DNA from: Plectosphaerella cucumerina
Lineage: Eukaryota; Ascomycota; Sordariomycetes; Glomerellales; Plectosphaerellaceae
DNA: 64,000 nt
Reading direction: 5' to 3'
Assembly (NCBI GenBank): GCA_020746995.1
Contig: JAGPXD010000004.1
Span: forward strand, 2,542,001-2,606,000
The position numbers were made by a program, and so were the translations under genes. Under the pieces are notes generated by a model. It was not told where the DNA came from. It ran no database searches and saw only the letters and a list, made by a program, of their open reading frames with translations. Below, piece after piece: positions 44,366-53,257 of the stretch (within the stretch, counting starts at the first letter, position 1; the number at the start of each line of letters is the position of its first letter).

Positions 44366-45670
44366 TCAACGCTCGAAGCTGATAGGAATGATCGGCCACC
44401 TTTTCTGAGTGGCCAACCCAAAATCGTTTGCCATTTGGAGGGTCGTTACAAACGGCTGTACAAGCTGTCCGATGAGCGCGGTGTCATCCTTGTCAAGGCG
44501 TCCATGCTTCGGATGGGGATCATCAGGTCGGACAAGGTCGAACAGACGACATTGTGCCCAGTATACCACCAACCGCTTGTTGTAGGTGCCGATCCGCTTT
44601 GCATCTTCGGCGTCGAACTTGTGCCTGATTTCGTCGAAGATCTTGGTCCGGTTCTCCAGTTCATCCTACTTGACCAAAGTTTCCGGCACCGTACAGCGAT
44701 GCTTGTCGACGTATTCGAAACAAGCTTTGGCGACAGATCGCCGTATGTGGACGGGGCTTCCGGCCTCGCGAGAGTCGGGAACTGGCTCTCCGAGCCGAAT
44801 TGAAATGGGAGCGATCAGGCGTCCGATGCGGTCGCTGCAGTCGTTTCTTGATTTGAGGATCGAAGCGCCGGGACGACGAGGTATCAACCATGTGTTCCAG
44901 TCAGAAAACGCTTCCCGCCAGAGCCCGAGGCGAGCTTTTTCGATCGATTTGACGTGATCGCGATTGGCCCTGGCCATGGCGTGGATGAGACCATCGCACA
45001 ATGCCTTTTCGGTCTCGGTGAGGTCGGTGGTTTGGCGTATACGTCGAAGTCCAAGACGCTGGCTGATCTCGATGCTGTCTTCAACTTTGGCAGCGACAGG
45101 TTGGCTCTCAGAGTTGTTCAGACCATCGACAACGACAGGTTGGATCTCAGAGTTGTTCAGACCATCCGCAACGAAAGGTTGGATCTCAGAGTTGTTCGGA
45201 CCATCGCCAACGACAGGTTGGACGTCGGAGTTCTTCAGTCCATCGCCAACGACAGGTTGGACGTCGGAGTTCTTCAGTCCATCGGCAACGACAGGTTGGA
45301 TCTCAGAGTTGTTCAGACCATCGGCAACGGGGTCTAGGTCGGGCCAGTCTGCGAGTAGGCCAAAGGGATCTGGCTCGAAGGGATCTGGGGCAAAGTGATC
45401 CGAGGCAAAGGGATCCGAGGCAAAGGGATCCGGGGCCAATGGATCCGTGGCAAAGGGGTCAGGGTCGGGCCAGTTGAGGTCCAAGGGGTCTGGATCGGGC
45501 CAGTTGTGGTCCAAGGGGTCCGGATCGGACAAGTTGAGGCCAAGGGGGTCTGGATCGGGCAAGATGAGGTTCAAGGGGTCTGAATCGGGCAAGTTGAGGC
45601 CCAAGGGGTCTGGATCGGGCAAGTTGAGGCCAAGGGGGTCTTGATCGGACCAGTTTTCGTCGCCATCCAT
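44366..45670 (-). CDS. Unrecognised protein with three kinds of tandem repeat and one in-frame TAG
   Basis: From the ATG at 45670 a single frame runs 434 codons to TGA at 44366, broken only by TAG at codon 335 (44668-44666). Residues 11-70 are six near-identical decapeptides (DPDPLGLNLP type). Residues 71-104 are pentapeptides of DPFAS/DPFAP type, and residues 117-194 are six 13-mers of DGLNNSEIQPVVA type. The rest is a charged, mainly helical region (TETEKALCDGLIHAMARANR, LGLWREAFSDWNTWLIPRR). After the TAG, sequence of the same quality follows: DELENRTKIFDEIRHKF and NKRLVVYWAQCRLFDL. I recognise no domain. No signal peptide is visible. The acidic repeats resemble neither an activation domain nor a known adhesin. 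The stop could be a pseudogene mutation (CAG to TAG), readthrough, or a base error. Confidence 0.6.
45089..45322 (-). repeat. 39-base coding tandem repeat, six units
   Basis: Six units of 39 bases encode DGLNNSEIQPVVA-type 13-mers. Two neighbouring units with KNSDVQPVVG are nearly identical, pointing to a recent local duplication inside the array. Confidence 0.9.
45461..45640 (-). repeat. 30-base coding tandem repeat, six units
   Basis: Six consecutive 30-base units encode the decapeptide DPDPLGLNLP and variants (IL, HNW, LNW in place of LNL). The units differ at a few positions. A related 15-base DPFAS-type array adjoins at 45359-45460. Confidence 0.88.
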
Positions 45671-46259
45671 CGTGGCTGTAGTTCTGTAGATCGAGAGGTG
45701 AGATGACTTCCCAATCCAGAAGAACAGCTGTACATATGGATAGGTCACGGTTGCCATCATAGGAAGGCACATACCTGCCTGACGACTGGGTAACCATCGA
45801 CTTCTGGGCAGCTACTCACCCAACACACCTTCCAGACGAGCAGCCTAGATATTCAGACAAGCAGCTCACCTTCCTCAGCGCAACTTCAGGGGGATTCGCT
45901 CAACGTGAAGAATAACAAGTGTTGCCTTGTTAGTGTCAAATTTTTCAGTCACGAGAGCGGTGGACAGGGTGTAAACGCTTGCCTCTGCCGCTTCAAATGT
46001 CATCACCGCCGTGGCCGCCAGCAGGTCAATCCATCAAATCACACAGCAAAGCGAGATGCTCAACGAGCTGGACAACATGACGTACCATCTAAATGGCATC
46101 GGTATTTTGCCTATACTCACAACAAACCACAATCAACTATCAATCAACACAGCAGGTTAATTGAGGCAGTAGATTAACTCACGACACGTTATAGTAGGTC
46201 CTGTGACTCAAATTTGCTGGGTCCTTGCGCTCGGTACTCGGTAACAGTATGTAGACCGA
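45671..46259. other. Intergenic
   Basis: About 590 bases upstream of the repeat-protein gene. The sequence is more AT-rich than the neighbouring genes. No coding frame is supported. Confidence 0.4.
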
Positions 46260-46830
46260 GGGCCAAGCAAGAGCGACGTCCAGGCGAGAGCGGCAACGTC
46301 AAGCAAGAGCAACATCGACACAAGCGACGCCAAGCACAAACGACGTCCAAACACAAGCGACGTCTAAGCTCCCAGCTTCTTCCAGGTTGTTCTGGGGTTT
46401 CCCCCCTCCGTCACAAGCACGAGAGACCGTCCCAAGAGTATGTAAGTCACCTGCCCTGCCTGCCCTTGGCATGTTACTTACGTCTAGTCAGTGTGTGTTT
46501 GGGTCTAATAGTATTACTTTCACTCAGGATGAGTGACGTCGCGAGGCTTATTAGAGCCGCCGTTACTAGCGGTTAGTGGTCGGGGGAACGTCGCTCTTGC
46601 TTGGACGTCGCTCTTGCTTGGACGTCGCTTATGCGGGAAGGAAAGACGGGACGGGAAGGAGGCCATGAGGATTGTACCTGGATATCGCTCGAGCTTGGAA
46701 GTCGATTACCTATGCTTGAACACCACCAAGACCGTCGAGCTCACAGACACCTAAGCACGAACGACGTCCAAGTACAACAGTACCCAAACACAAGTAACCC
46801 AAGCACAAGCGACGTCCAGCATGGGAGACC
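46260..46830. repeat. Degenerate GACGTC-centred minisatellite in both orientations
   Basis: Many copies of a 15-18 base unit resembling CACAAGCGACGTCCAAG occur between about 46,270 and 46,380 and again at 46,750-46,830. The inverted form (TTGCTTGGACGTCGCTC) occurs at about 46,590-46,640. The GACGTC core is palindromic, so the two orientations could pair. This is clearly not coding. Confidence 0.75.
46420..46590 (+). repeat. Diverged segmental duplication, copy 1
   Basis: This segment is colinear with about 46,820-46,970. Shared landmarks are CCCAAGAGTA, the CCTGCC/CTACCC tract, TTACTTACGTCTA, ATGAGTGA followed by an Ala/Leu/Ile-rich 15-codon frame (ATG at 46529 here), a TAG at codon 16, and GTCGGGGG. 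Copy 1 also has a good intron (GTAAGT at 46442 to CAG at 46527) ending just before the ATG. It lacks the zinc knuckle found downstream of copy 2. Confidence 0.75.
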
Positions 46831-46911
46831 ACCCAAGAGTAGGTTATCTACCCTACCCACCCTTGGCGTGTTACTTACGTCTAACTAGTGTCCGTGTCTC
46901 TCAAATTGACA

Positions 46912-47431
46912 ATGAGTGATCTGGCTGGGCTCATTGGAGCCACCGCTGGTGGCGGCTAGAAGTCGGGGGGTCCGGGAGCTTGGGGGAAGGCCGGCCCCGT
47001 CCTATTGTTACAAGGTATATGCATCTTGATCTGTCTACATTGCTACCTGTCTAACATGTCTCGATAGTGTGGCGCAACAGGCCATACAAGGAAGCGCTGC
47101 CCGCAGAAGTCTAGTGCGGCGGGTGTTGTTAAGTCGGCTGCTCCCGCCCCCGCCCTCACCACAGCCAAGGAGGCCCTCGAGCTTTTCAGCTTAGGCCGAG
47201 AAGAAGAAGGAGAAGAAGAAGAAGGCCGAGAAGAAGAAGGCCGAGAAGAAGAAGGCCGAGAAGAAGAAGGCCGAGAAGAAGAAGGCCGAGCGGGCCCTTA
47301 AAAACCTCGAAAGGACCAAGGCCCGGGCCGACGGCCACGCCGCCGAGTCTGCCGCCAACACTACCAAGGCCGGCCGAGGTATTACCAGTCAGCCATACCA
47401 GCTTCAGGGAACACGGACTCAGTGTATCTAG
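46912..47431 (+). pseudogene. CCHC zinc-knuckle gene, probably decayed (related to the gene at 26.4-26.9 kb)
   Basis: Removing the intron 47015-47067 (GTATAT...ATAG with a CTAAC branch site) assembles CYKCGATGHTRKRC, a perfect CCHC knuckle. Its intron is at the same place as in the 26.4-kb gene, immediately before the second Cys. The N-terminal part starts at ATG 46912 (MSDLAGLIGATAGGG) but meets TAG at codon 16. The knuckle is in another frame, so either an unseen intron or a frameshift separates them. Downstream, a second possible 67-base intron (47128-47194, GTTAAG...TTAG) would join the knuckle to a Lys/Glu-rich coil (five AEKKK units) and KNLERTKARADGHAAESAA, ending at TAG 47429-47431. 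Read straight through, the frame instead ends at TAA 47299. Copy 2 of the local duplication forms its 5' part. It may be a relic or a gene with unusual splicing. Confidence 0.5.
47195..47290 (+). repeat. GCCGAGAAGAAGAAG 15-base tandem repeat
   Basis: Five near-perfect 15-base units plus one expanded unit encode AEKKK in the favoured frame. Slippage here could explain a frame change in the knuckle gene. Confidence 0.88.
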
Positions 47432-47811
47432 GGAGTTACTACCTCGATTAACCTACTGCTTTGATTGACGTACGACCTTGATTGACCTGCTGTCGGCCAC
47501 AGCAGAAACCAGCCCGGAAGACCTAGACCTGTAGAATCGACATCACGGCAGCGGGGCGTACCGACAAGTGCTCACTCCTGAGATGCTCCGGCGCTTCAAC
47601 GGCCGGAACCGCACCCAACATCGGCCTCCCCTCCTCTCATGTTATCAGAAAGTATGAGAGGTGATTCGCCAGGTGGTAATGGTTGATCGTGGTTTGTTGT
47701 GAGCACAAGCAAGATACTAATACCAGTCGGGTCGAGCAGTTAGGTTATCCAACTTGTTGAGCAACTTACTTGGAGCTATCAAGCTACTTCTCCTAACCTT
47801 CAACTCCTCGT
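47432..47811. other. Intergenic
   Basis: A 380-base interval before the 3' end of REV3. No gene or motif recognised. Confidence 0.4.
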
Positions 47812-50800
47812 TCACCACTCAAGGGCGGCCATGGCTGCTTCTGCCCCGAGCTCCTTGATGACCGGCTCAATGATGCTCCTCTCCATCCCCACCTTGGTCT
47901 TCTGCTTGACGCGCGAGTAAAATACCGGACAGTCCTTGCTGTCGCACGGCACTTCATCCAGCTGCGGCATGCCCGCACACGTCCGGCACAGTCGCATGAT
48001 GTCCTGATACCGCTTTTCCTCACTCCTCAGACGTGTCTCCAAGGCGAGCACGCTCCCGGGCACGTCGCACCTGCACTCGGCGCAGAGTGTGCCCTCGTCG
48101 TTCATCTTGACATCGCACACGATGCAGGACGCCGACTTCATGTAGCTCTCGAGAGTCTTCCTCAACGCGCCCAAACCCCCGGGATTGGCCTGGGCCATGG
48201 CGGCGCCCTCTGCGGGGTTGTGTTCCAGTCGCCTGATACGCTGGACTTTGGGCATCTCGTCATACCACTGCCGAACGTTGGCGCCGACGAGGTTGAAGAT
48301 GCGCTCGAGCGGCGGGATGAGGTTCTTGGAGATGTAGTATTCGGCGTCAAGCTGGGCATGCGAGTCGTTGAGGAGATCCTCGGGTGCCACGCACCGGTCG
48401 ATGAGTCGTGCGCCGGGAGCGCCTGTCACCACGACGTAGGGGACACGCTCTCCATACTGGGGCTCGGCACGAGCATCCTCGAGCATACGCTTGGTGCTGA
48501 TGAGTGCACCCGGCGGTGGCGGCCCCTTGTCGCTGTAAGACCCGAGCCTCACTTCTCTCGCGAAGCAAAAGTCCTGGACCGAGACGGCACCGCGCATGAT
48601 CTTCTCGCACTGCGACTGGAAGTATGACTTGATCTGGCTCAGGTCGGCCGTCTCAAAAAGAAGCCTGAGGGCCTTTTCCTCGATCTTTTGCTCAGCGGGC
48701 GTGCCGTCCCGCCGCACCGTCTCGATGCCTTTGGCGTCAAACTCGGGGACAATCTGGTCCCTGCTCTCGTACTTGTAGCCCACGTATCTCTTCTTTGCCA
48801 GGAGGACACAGGGGTGGTAGACTTTCTCAAACTTGAGCTTGATGGGCCTGGGGTTCATATCAGTGATGGCCTTGGCGATCTCGTTGCCCAGATCGAAGGC
48901 TTGATCGCGGGTTCGCCCCTTGAGGTAGATAAATAGGCTGTCCGTGTCGCCGTAGACGACTTCAGCCCCCCAACGCTCCTGGGAGTGGATGAAGGCGATG
49001 GCCCGCTCCAGAGTCTCCCGGCCTGTCTGGACAATACTGTCGGCAATCTCTGAGCAGGGCATCCGGCCTGAGAAGGATGCTGAGGTGTATCCGTAGGTGA
49101 CATTGGCTAGCAGCTTCAGGGCCAGCTGCCTATTGTTGAGGAGTTGCTGGAGTGTCTTGTCGTCTTTGTCTTGCTTCATGCCGCTCTTGACCATGACCCG
49201 TGTCTCGAGAATCTCTGTGAGCATCTTGGCGAGCAGAGACTTGCGCACCTCCGTCTTGACATACATCATGCCATTGGGAGTGATGTTGATGTGGTCCTTG
49301 AGCAGCTCGAGGAGCCGCTCGTGTCTCTTGTACTCGGTGAACCCCATCTTATTCATGCCTCTCCAGTTGACGATGCGCCCCAGAAAGGTCGAGTAGCACA
49401 GATTGTATGCAATCATGACGCTGGGGTACAGACTCTGGAAGTCCAGCACAATGAGCGGGCTGCTGTAAAACGCGCTTTGCGGCTCCATGACGAGCGGTAG
49501 ACACTCGAGCGCGTTCTGTCCGCCCACCTGCTTCCTGCTGGGAGAAACCAGAATGAAGTTCTCGGGTTTGGCGATCCTGAACATGATGGACTCGACCTTG
49601 AACTGGGAGCCGCGCGAAAAGACGGAGAAGAAGTCGACGCCAAGCAGTCGGGCCTGCTCGCTCGTTCTCGGGATCAGCTCGTTCGCTTCCAGCAGTTCAA
49701 TGTCGAGCCGTGTGCGGGTGAGGTAGTAGCGCAGGAGCTTGCTCAGATCCCGCTGACGAGCGCCCTGATACCATCCCGTGAGCGTCCTCCAGGAGTAGTG
49801 TGGGATGCGTCGGTGAAGGAGGTGCCAGACGACATTCTCCATGGTGTATTGCAGCAAGTTGAGCTCACCGCGCATCGCCCTCCAAATGTTGATCATGTGC
49901 CTGCCGGTGACGCGAATGGTCGAGGTAGTGTTGAAGCCCCAGCGATCGTTGTCTTTGCCGATTCTCCCGTGCGAATTGGACTTGACACGGGAAAACTCGT
50001 CGCAGAGGTCGAAGTCGTACTTGAGCCGGGCTCGTTCGATCAGGTACCCCCAGGAACTCCCATGGACCTCGTAACCGGTCAGGATGTCGGGGTCATGCGC
50101 TCTCACAATGTCAACCATTTGCACCATCATGGCCAGCTCGTCCTGCTCTTCGATGATCTCAACACCAGTCTGCTTGCGTATTCGTTCCGCGAGGCGTCCG
50201 TCCGGCGAGAGCACAATGATGCCCGCCAGTATGTCTCCTGGTTGACCTTGGCTGGTACTGGCCGTGCCATCTGCCTTGATGGACCAGAAAACGCATTGCA
50301 CCTCGTCTTCTTCGGGGTTGGGCACCAGCTTCCCCCTCGAATTGACGTGTACCTCGAGGCTCATGGTGCTCATGTACTGCGCCTCATGCTTGACGCTGGT
50401 GGATTTCATCTTCTGCGAGTACTTGAAGCCATGCTTGTTCCTCGGACTCGGACCGTCTATCTGAGAGAAGAATCGTTGGTGACCAGGGCTGTGGAGTGGT
50501 TTCGATGGCGATGGCGATGCCAATGCCAATGCATGTTTGGCTTTGGCTTGTCTCTTCTGACACCACTCTGCAACCTCTTGAGGCGTCGGCGGCGGCCGTG
50601 CTACTTCCCAGTCCTTGAAGGAGCACAGTTTGTAGTCATGAATGTCGAATTGCTCATGTCCATCGGCCGCATCATCTTCATCCTCCAAGCCTCTGCTTGC
50701 GAGGGACTGACCAGAAGGGTCAAATGACGGAAGGAAGTCGCAGGCATGGCTCTGTAGCCGAAACTCTCGGCCAGCATATTCCCTCGGCCTGGGTGGCACA

Positions 50801-52998
50801 TCCTTGTCGTCGCTGTAGTAGGCGTCCTGGTAGATGACAGGTGTTGCTTGGTCGGTACCCAGTGACGAGTATACATCTGCCCTGAGTGGCGGGAGCCCCC
50901 CGATGATGATCTGATTCTGACTGGAGAAGGCTTGAACAGCGGCTCGTGCTTTGCTCAACATCTTGGGGAGGTCTGGCTCAGACTCTGTCGCGGTGATGCC
51001 CGTTTTAAGCGGAGAATCATTCGGTTCTCCAAGAATTTGAACAACGGGATCGAACGACAAGTTCTTCAGTCGAGGATTCTTGTCCCCTGTTTGTGATGTC
51101 CCCTGTTGGACTCCCACGGGCATCTCTTCCCGAGTAGAGGGCATCTTATGAGGCGACTCCTGGCTTTTGCTGATGGGAAAGTTGAGAGTTTGGTTCTTCC
51201 CTCCACTGCTAGGTGGTGCCAGGACCTCTACTTTCTTTGGCTGAGATGGTGGCAGCTGCCTCGATGCCTCGATGCCTAACTCATCTGTCCATAATCGTCG
51301 ATTGATTGCGTCCAGATCCGGATGGCTTGCCATCCCCAGTCGTGTCCTCTTGGATTCGTCTTTGGCCAGAGGGAGGGACGCGGCTCTCTTCAACGACGGA
51401 ACGGATACAGACCCGGGCGCATCGCCACGGATCCTGCTCGTCAGTCCGCGTTCATCAGCAGCATGCAGGAGATCTTCGTAGAAGGGGATATTCGGTCGGT
51501 TTCCTGACTTGACCCGACTGACAGCCACTCCCGCATATTTCGTGAGAGCGGGATGGTACGTCAGCCCATTGACTGTAGCCTTTTGCTTTGGCCCTGCGCG
51601 AGGAACAGCCATTTCAGGCTTGCTTCGAGCACCTGGCCCCGCGTTGATCATGTTGGCTTGCGCCGCCGGATCGGGCTGGGGAGTGACTTCTTCGTCGGAG
51701 TCTCGAAGAAAAGGTCCAGAGTCGAGATCAGCGTCAAAGATCCTCTGCTCGTCAACTTCGATGCTGCTGGCAGGGTCCGGGCCCAGCTTCGACACCGGAG
51801 CAGGAAGACCCAGCACAGAAGCTAGTTTTTCAGGGAAGAGATCCTCAACCGCCTCGAGAGCAGTCTGGACAGAGGAGCTCCATGGATCCTCTCGGACAAA
51901 GTCGTCGAATCCGGGACAAGGCTGATTCTGCGCAGGTTTCTCGGCTTCGATCAACCGCTCAATCTCCTCTCGATATTCTTCCTCGTGAATCCAACCCTGA
52001 GATGGAGCACGGCGCGGGTCGGCAGACATGGACACGAGAACCTCAGCAGGAAAGGGGCTGCTTCCCTGAGCCGGGTTCTGCATCTTCAACTTGCGTCGTC
52101 TGGTTTCATCCTTCCAAAGCCCAGCCATGCTGTCCACCAGCTTCATATCATTGGGCAACGGATGCTTGCGCTCCACAAAGTCATGGTGAAGCCGCCGCTC
52201 TCGCACGGTTTTGCGATTGAGGATGTCCTGGACACTGATATCGACCTCGATGGAGCAGTGACTGACTCTAGGGAGGCTCATGTCGTCCGTGACGAGCTTG
52301 GCAGGGATCGAGCGGTCGTGCCATAGATGCTGGGAGTTTTCTTCGGCCGCCTGGGATGGAATCGGGCCTCGGAAGAAAACTTTTGATGCATCCAGATAGG
52401 CACAGCCATACAGGTTGAAATCTGTCATGAACTGTAGCAGGAACTGAAGGTGGGCTTCGTAGGGCTGGAAGATTCGCTTCATGATGACGCCCTGCTGCAA
52501 GAGGTCTGCCAGCCTCGTCATAACGATGGGGTTGAACATATAGATCTTGAGGTAGAACTTGTACCCAACGTGGAAGCCGTAAAAGGGAACACCCTTCACG
52601 AGGGTAATCCGTGCCACATACTTGACGTTGTCGCTGAACTGATCACGTCTGTAGCTGACAGCCAAGGCATGATCTATGGACAGGTGGAGCCGGTAAATGT
52701 ACGCGCCCACTGGCAGTGTCAGTCTTTGTGTGAGCACGGCATCCCGGGTCATCCGCTCACCTTCATCCTCATCCAACTTTCCTGTGTACTCCACAAACAG
52801 GTAAGGAAACGCGCCATGCATATGCGCGCAGACCTTCTGGCCTGTCTCGGTGGACCCAAAGACTCGAATGACGGGAACTTTGGGGCCCTTTTTGATGTCG
52901 AAGGGTTTGATGTCGTTCCTCAGCTGCGGGTCATACCGCGTCGGCGCTGCCTGGTAATGGTCGATGCAGTTCAGCCTCACCCGGAAGACATCCATCAT
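47812..52998 (-). CDS. rev3: DNA polymerase zeta catalytic subunit Rev3
   Basis: An intronless frame of 1,728 residues. The N-terminus (MDVFRVRLNCIDHYQAAPTR) and VPVIRVFGSTETGQKVCAHM are hallmark Rev3 sequences. A long disordered middle of about 600 residues follows. The family-B polymerase core carries DFQSLYPSVMIAYNLCYS, KLLANVTYGYTSASFSGRMP and YGDTDSLFIY with the catalytic aspartates. The 3'-5' exonuclease region is degenerate, as usual for zeta. The C-terminus has both cysteine modules: zinc-type CIVC...CAEC and the CRTC...C...C cluster that binds an iron-sulfur centre and Rev7/Pol31-type partners. The enzyme extends mismatched or damaged primers in translesion synthesis in the nucleus and causes most induced mutations. 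Two adjacent ATGs (52998 and 52995) could start it; the second gives the usual MDVFRV. Confidence 0.97.
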   Translation of the reverse strand: MMDVFRVRLNCIDHYQAAPTRYDPQLRNDIKPFDIKKGPKVPVIRVFGSTETGQKVCAHMHGAFPYLFVEYTGKLDEDEGERMTRDAVLTQRLTLPVGAYIYRLHLSIDHALAVSYRRDQFSDNVKYVARITLVKGVPFYGFHVGYKFYLKIYMFNPIVMTRLADLLQQGVIMKRIFQPYEAHLQFLLQFMTDFNLYGCAYLDASKVFFRGPIPSQAAEENSQHLWHDRSIPAKLVTDDMSLPRVSHCSIEVDISVQDILNRKTVRERRLHHDFVERKHPLPNDMKLVDSMAGLWKDETRRRKLKMQNPAQGSSPFPAEVLVSMSADPRRAPSQGWIHEEEYREEIERLIEAEKPAQNQPCPGFDDFVREDPWSSSVQTALEAVEDLFPEKLASVLGLPAPVSKLGPDPASSIEVDEQRIFDADLDSGPFLRDSDEEVTPQPDPAAQANMINAGPGARSKPEMAVPRAGPKQKATVNGLTYHPALTKYAGVAVSRVKSGNRPNIPFYEDLLHAADERGLTSRIRGDAPGSVSVPSLKRAASLPLAKDESKRTRLGMASHPDLDAINRRLWTDELGIEASRQLPPSQPKKVEVLAPPSSGGKNQTLNFPISKSQESPHKMPSTREEMPVGVQQGTSQTGDKNPRLKNLSFDPVVQILGEPNDSPLKTGITATESEPDLPKMLSKARAAVQAFSSQNQIIIGGLPPLRADVYSSLGTDQATPVIYQDAYYSDDKDVPPRPREYAGREFRLQSHACDFLPSFDPSGQSLASRGLEDEDDAADGHEQFDIHDYKLCSFKDWEVARPPPTPQEVAEWCQKRQAKAKHALALASPSPSKPLHSPGHQRFFSQIDGPSPRNKHGFKYSQKMKSTSVKHEAQYMSTMSLEVHVNSRGKLVPNPEEDEVQCVFWSIKADGTASTSQGQPGDILAGIIVLSPDGRLAERIRKQTGVEIIEEQDELAMMVQMVDIVRAHDPDILTGYEVHGSSWGYLIERARLKYDFDLCDEFSRVKSNSHGRIGKDNDRWGFNTTSTIRVTGRHMINIWRAMRGELNLLQYTMENVVWHLLHRRIPHYSWRTLTGWYQGARQRDLSKLLRYYLTRTRLDIELLEANELIPRTSEQARLLGVDFFSVFSRGSQFKVESIMFRIAKPENFILVSPSRKQVGGQNALECLPLVMEPQSAFYSSPLIVLDFQSLYPSVMIAYNLCYSTFLGRIVNWRGMNKMGFTEYKRHERLLELLKDHINITPNGMMYVKTEVRKSLLAKMLTEILETRVMVKSGMKQDKDDKTLQQLLNNRQLALKLLANVTYGYTSASFSGRMPCSEIADSIVQTGRETLERAIAFIHSQERWGAEVVYGDTDSLFIYLKGRTRDQAFDLGNEIAKAITDMNPRPIKLKFEKVYHPCVLLAKKRYVGYKYESRDQIVPEFDAKGIETVRRDGTPAEQKIEEKALRLLFETADLSQIKSYFQSQCEKIMRGAVSVQDFCFAREVRLGSYSDKGPPPPGALISTKRMLEDARAEPQYGERVPYVVVTGAPGARLIDRCVAPEDLLNDSHAQLDAEYYISKNLIPPLERIFNLVGANVRQWYDEMPKVQRIRRLEHNPAEGAAMAQANPGGLGALRKTLESYMKSASCIVCDVKMNDEGTLCAECRCDVPGSVLALETRLRSEEKRYQDIMRLCRTCAGMPQLDEVPCDSKDCPVFYSRVKQKTKVGMERSIIEPVIKELGAEAAMAALEW

Positions 52999-53257
52999 TG
53001 CCGGATCTCATGGGGGCTGGGGACGATATTTGACTATCTTCTGCATGATAGCAGCCAAACAAGGTGTCGTGGATGCCGATGTCGCGTTGAACTCGTGGTT
53101 GTCGTGATGAAAGACGCTGTTTGTAGTGCCTTGACGCGCTGTCATGTGACTACGCTAATGTCTTATCTTATCACCCGATCTCAACTTCTGCCTGTCTGCG
53201 ACAGCAACTTCGCCGAGATCAACTGCCCACCCTTCCCTGCGACCAGACAGCTTCAAG
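52999..53257. promoter_or_regulatory. Compact divergent promoter between rev3 and slu7
   Basis: Only 259 bases separate the two ATGs. The interval must contain both leaders and core promoters. No canonical TATA box is obvious. A C/A-rich leader precedes the SLU7 start. Confidence 0.65.
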
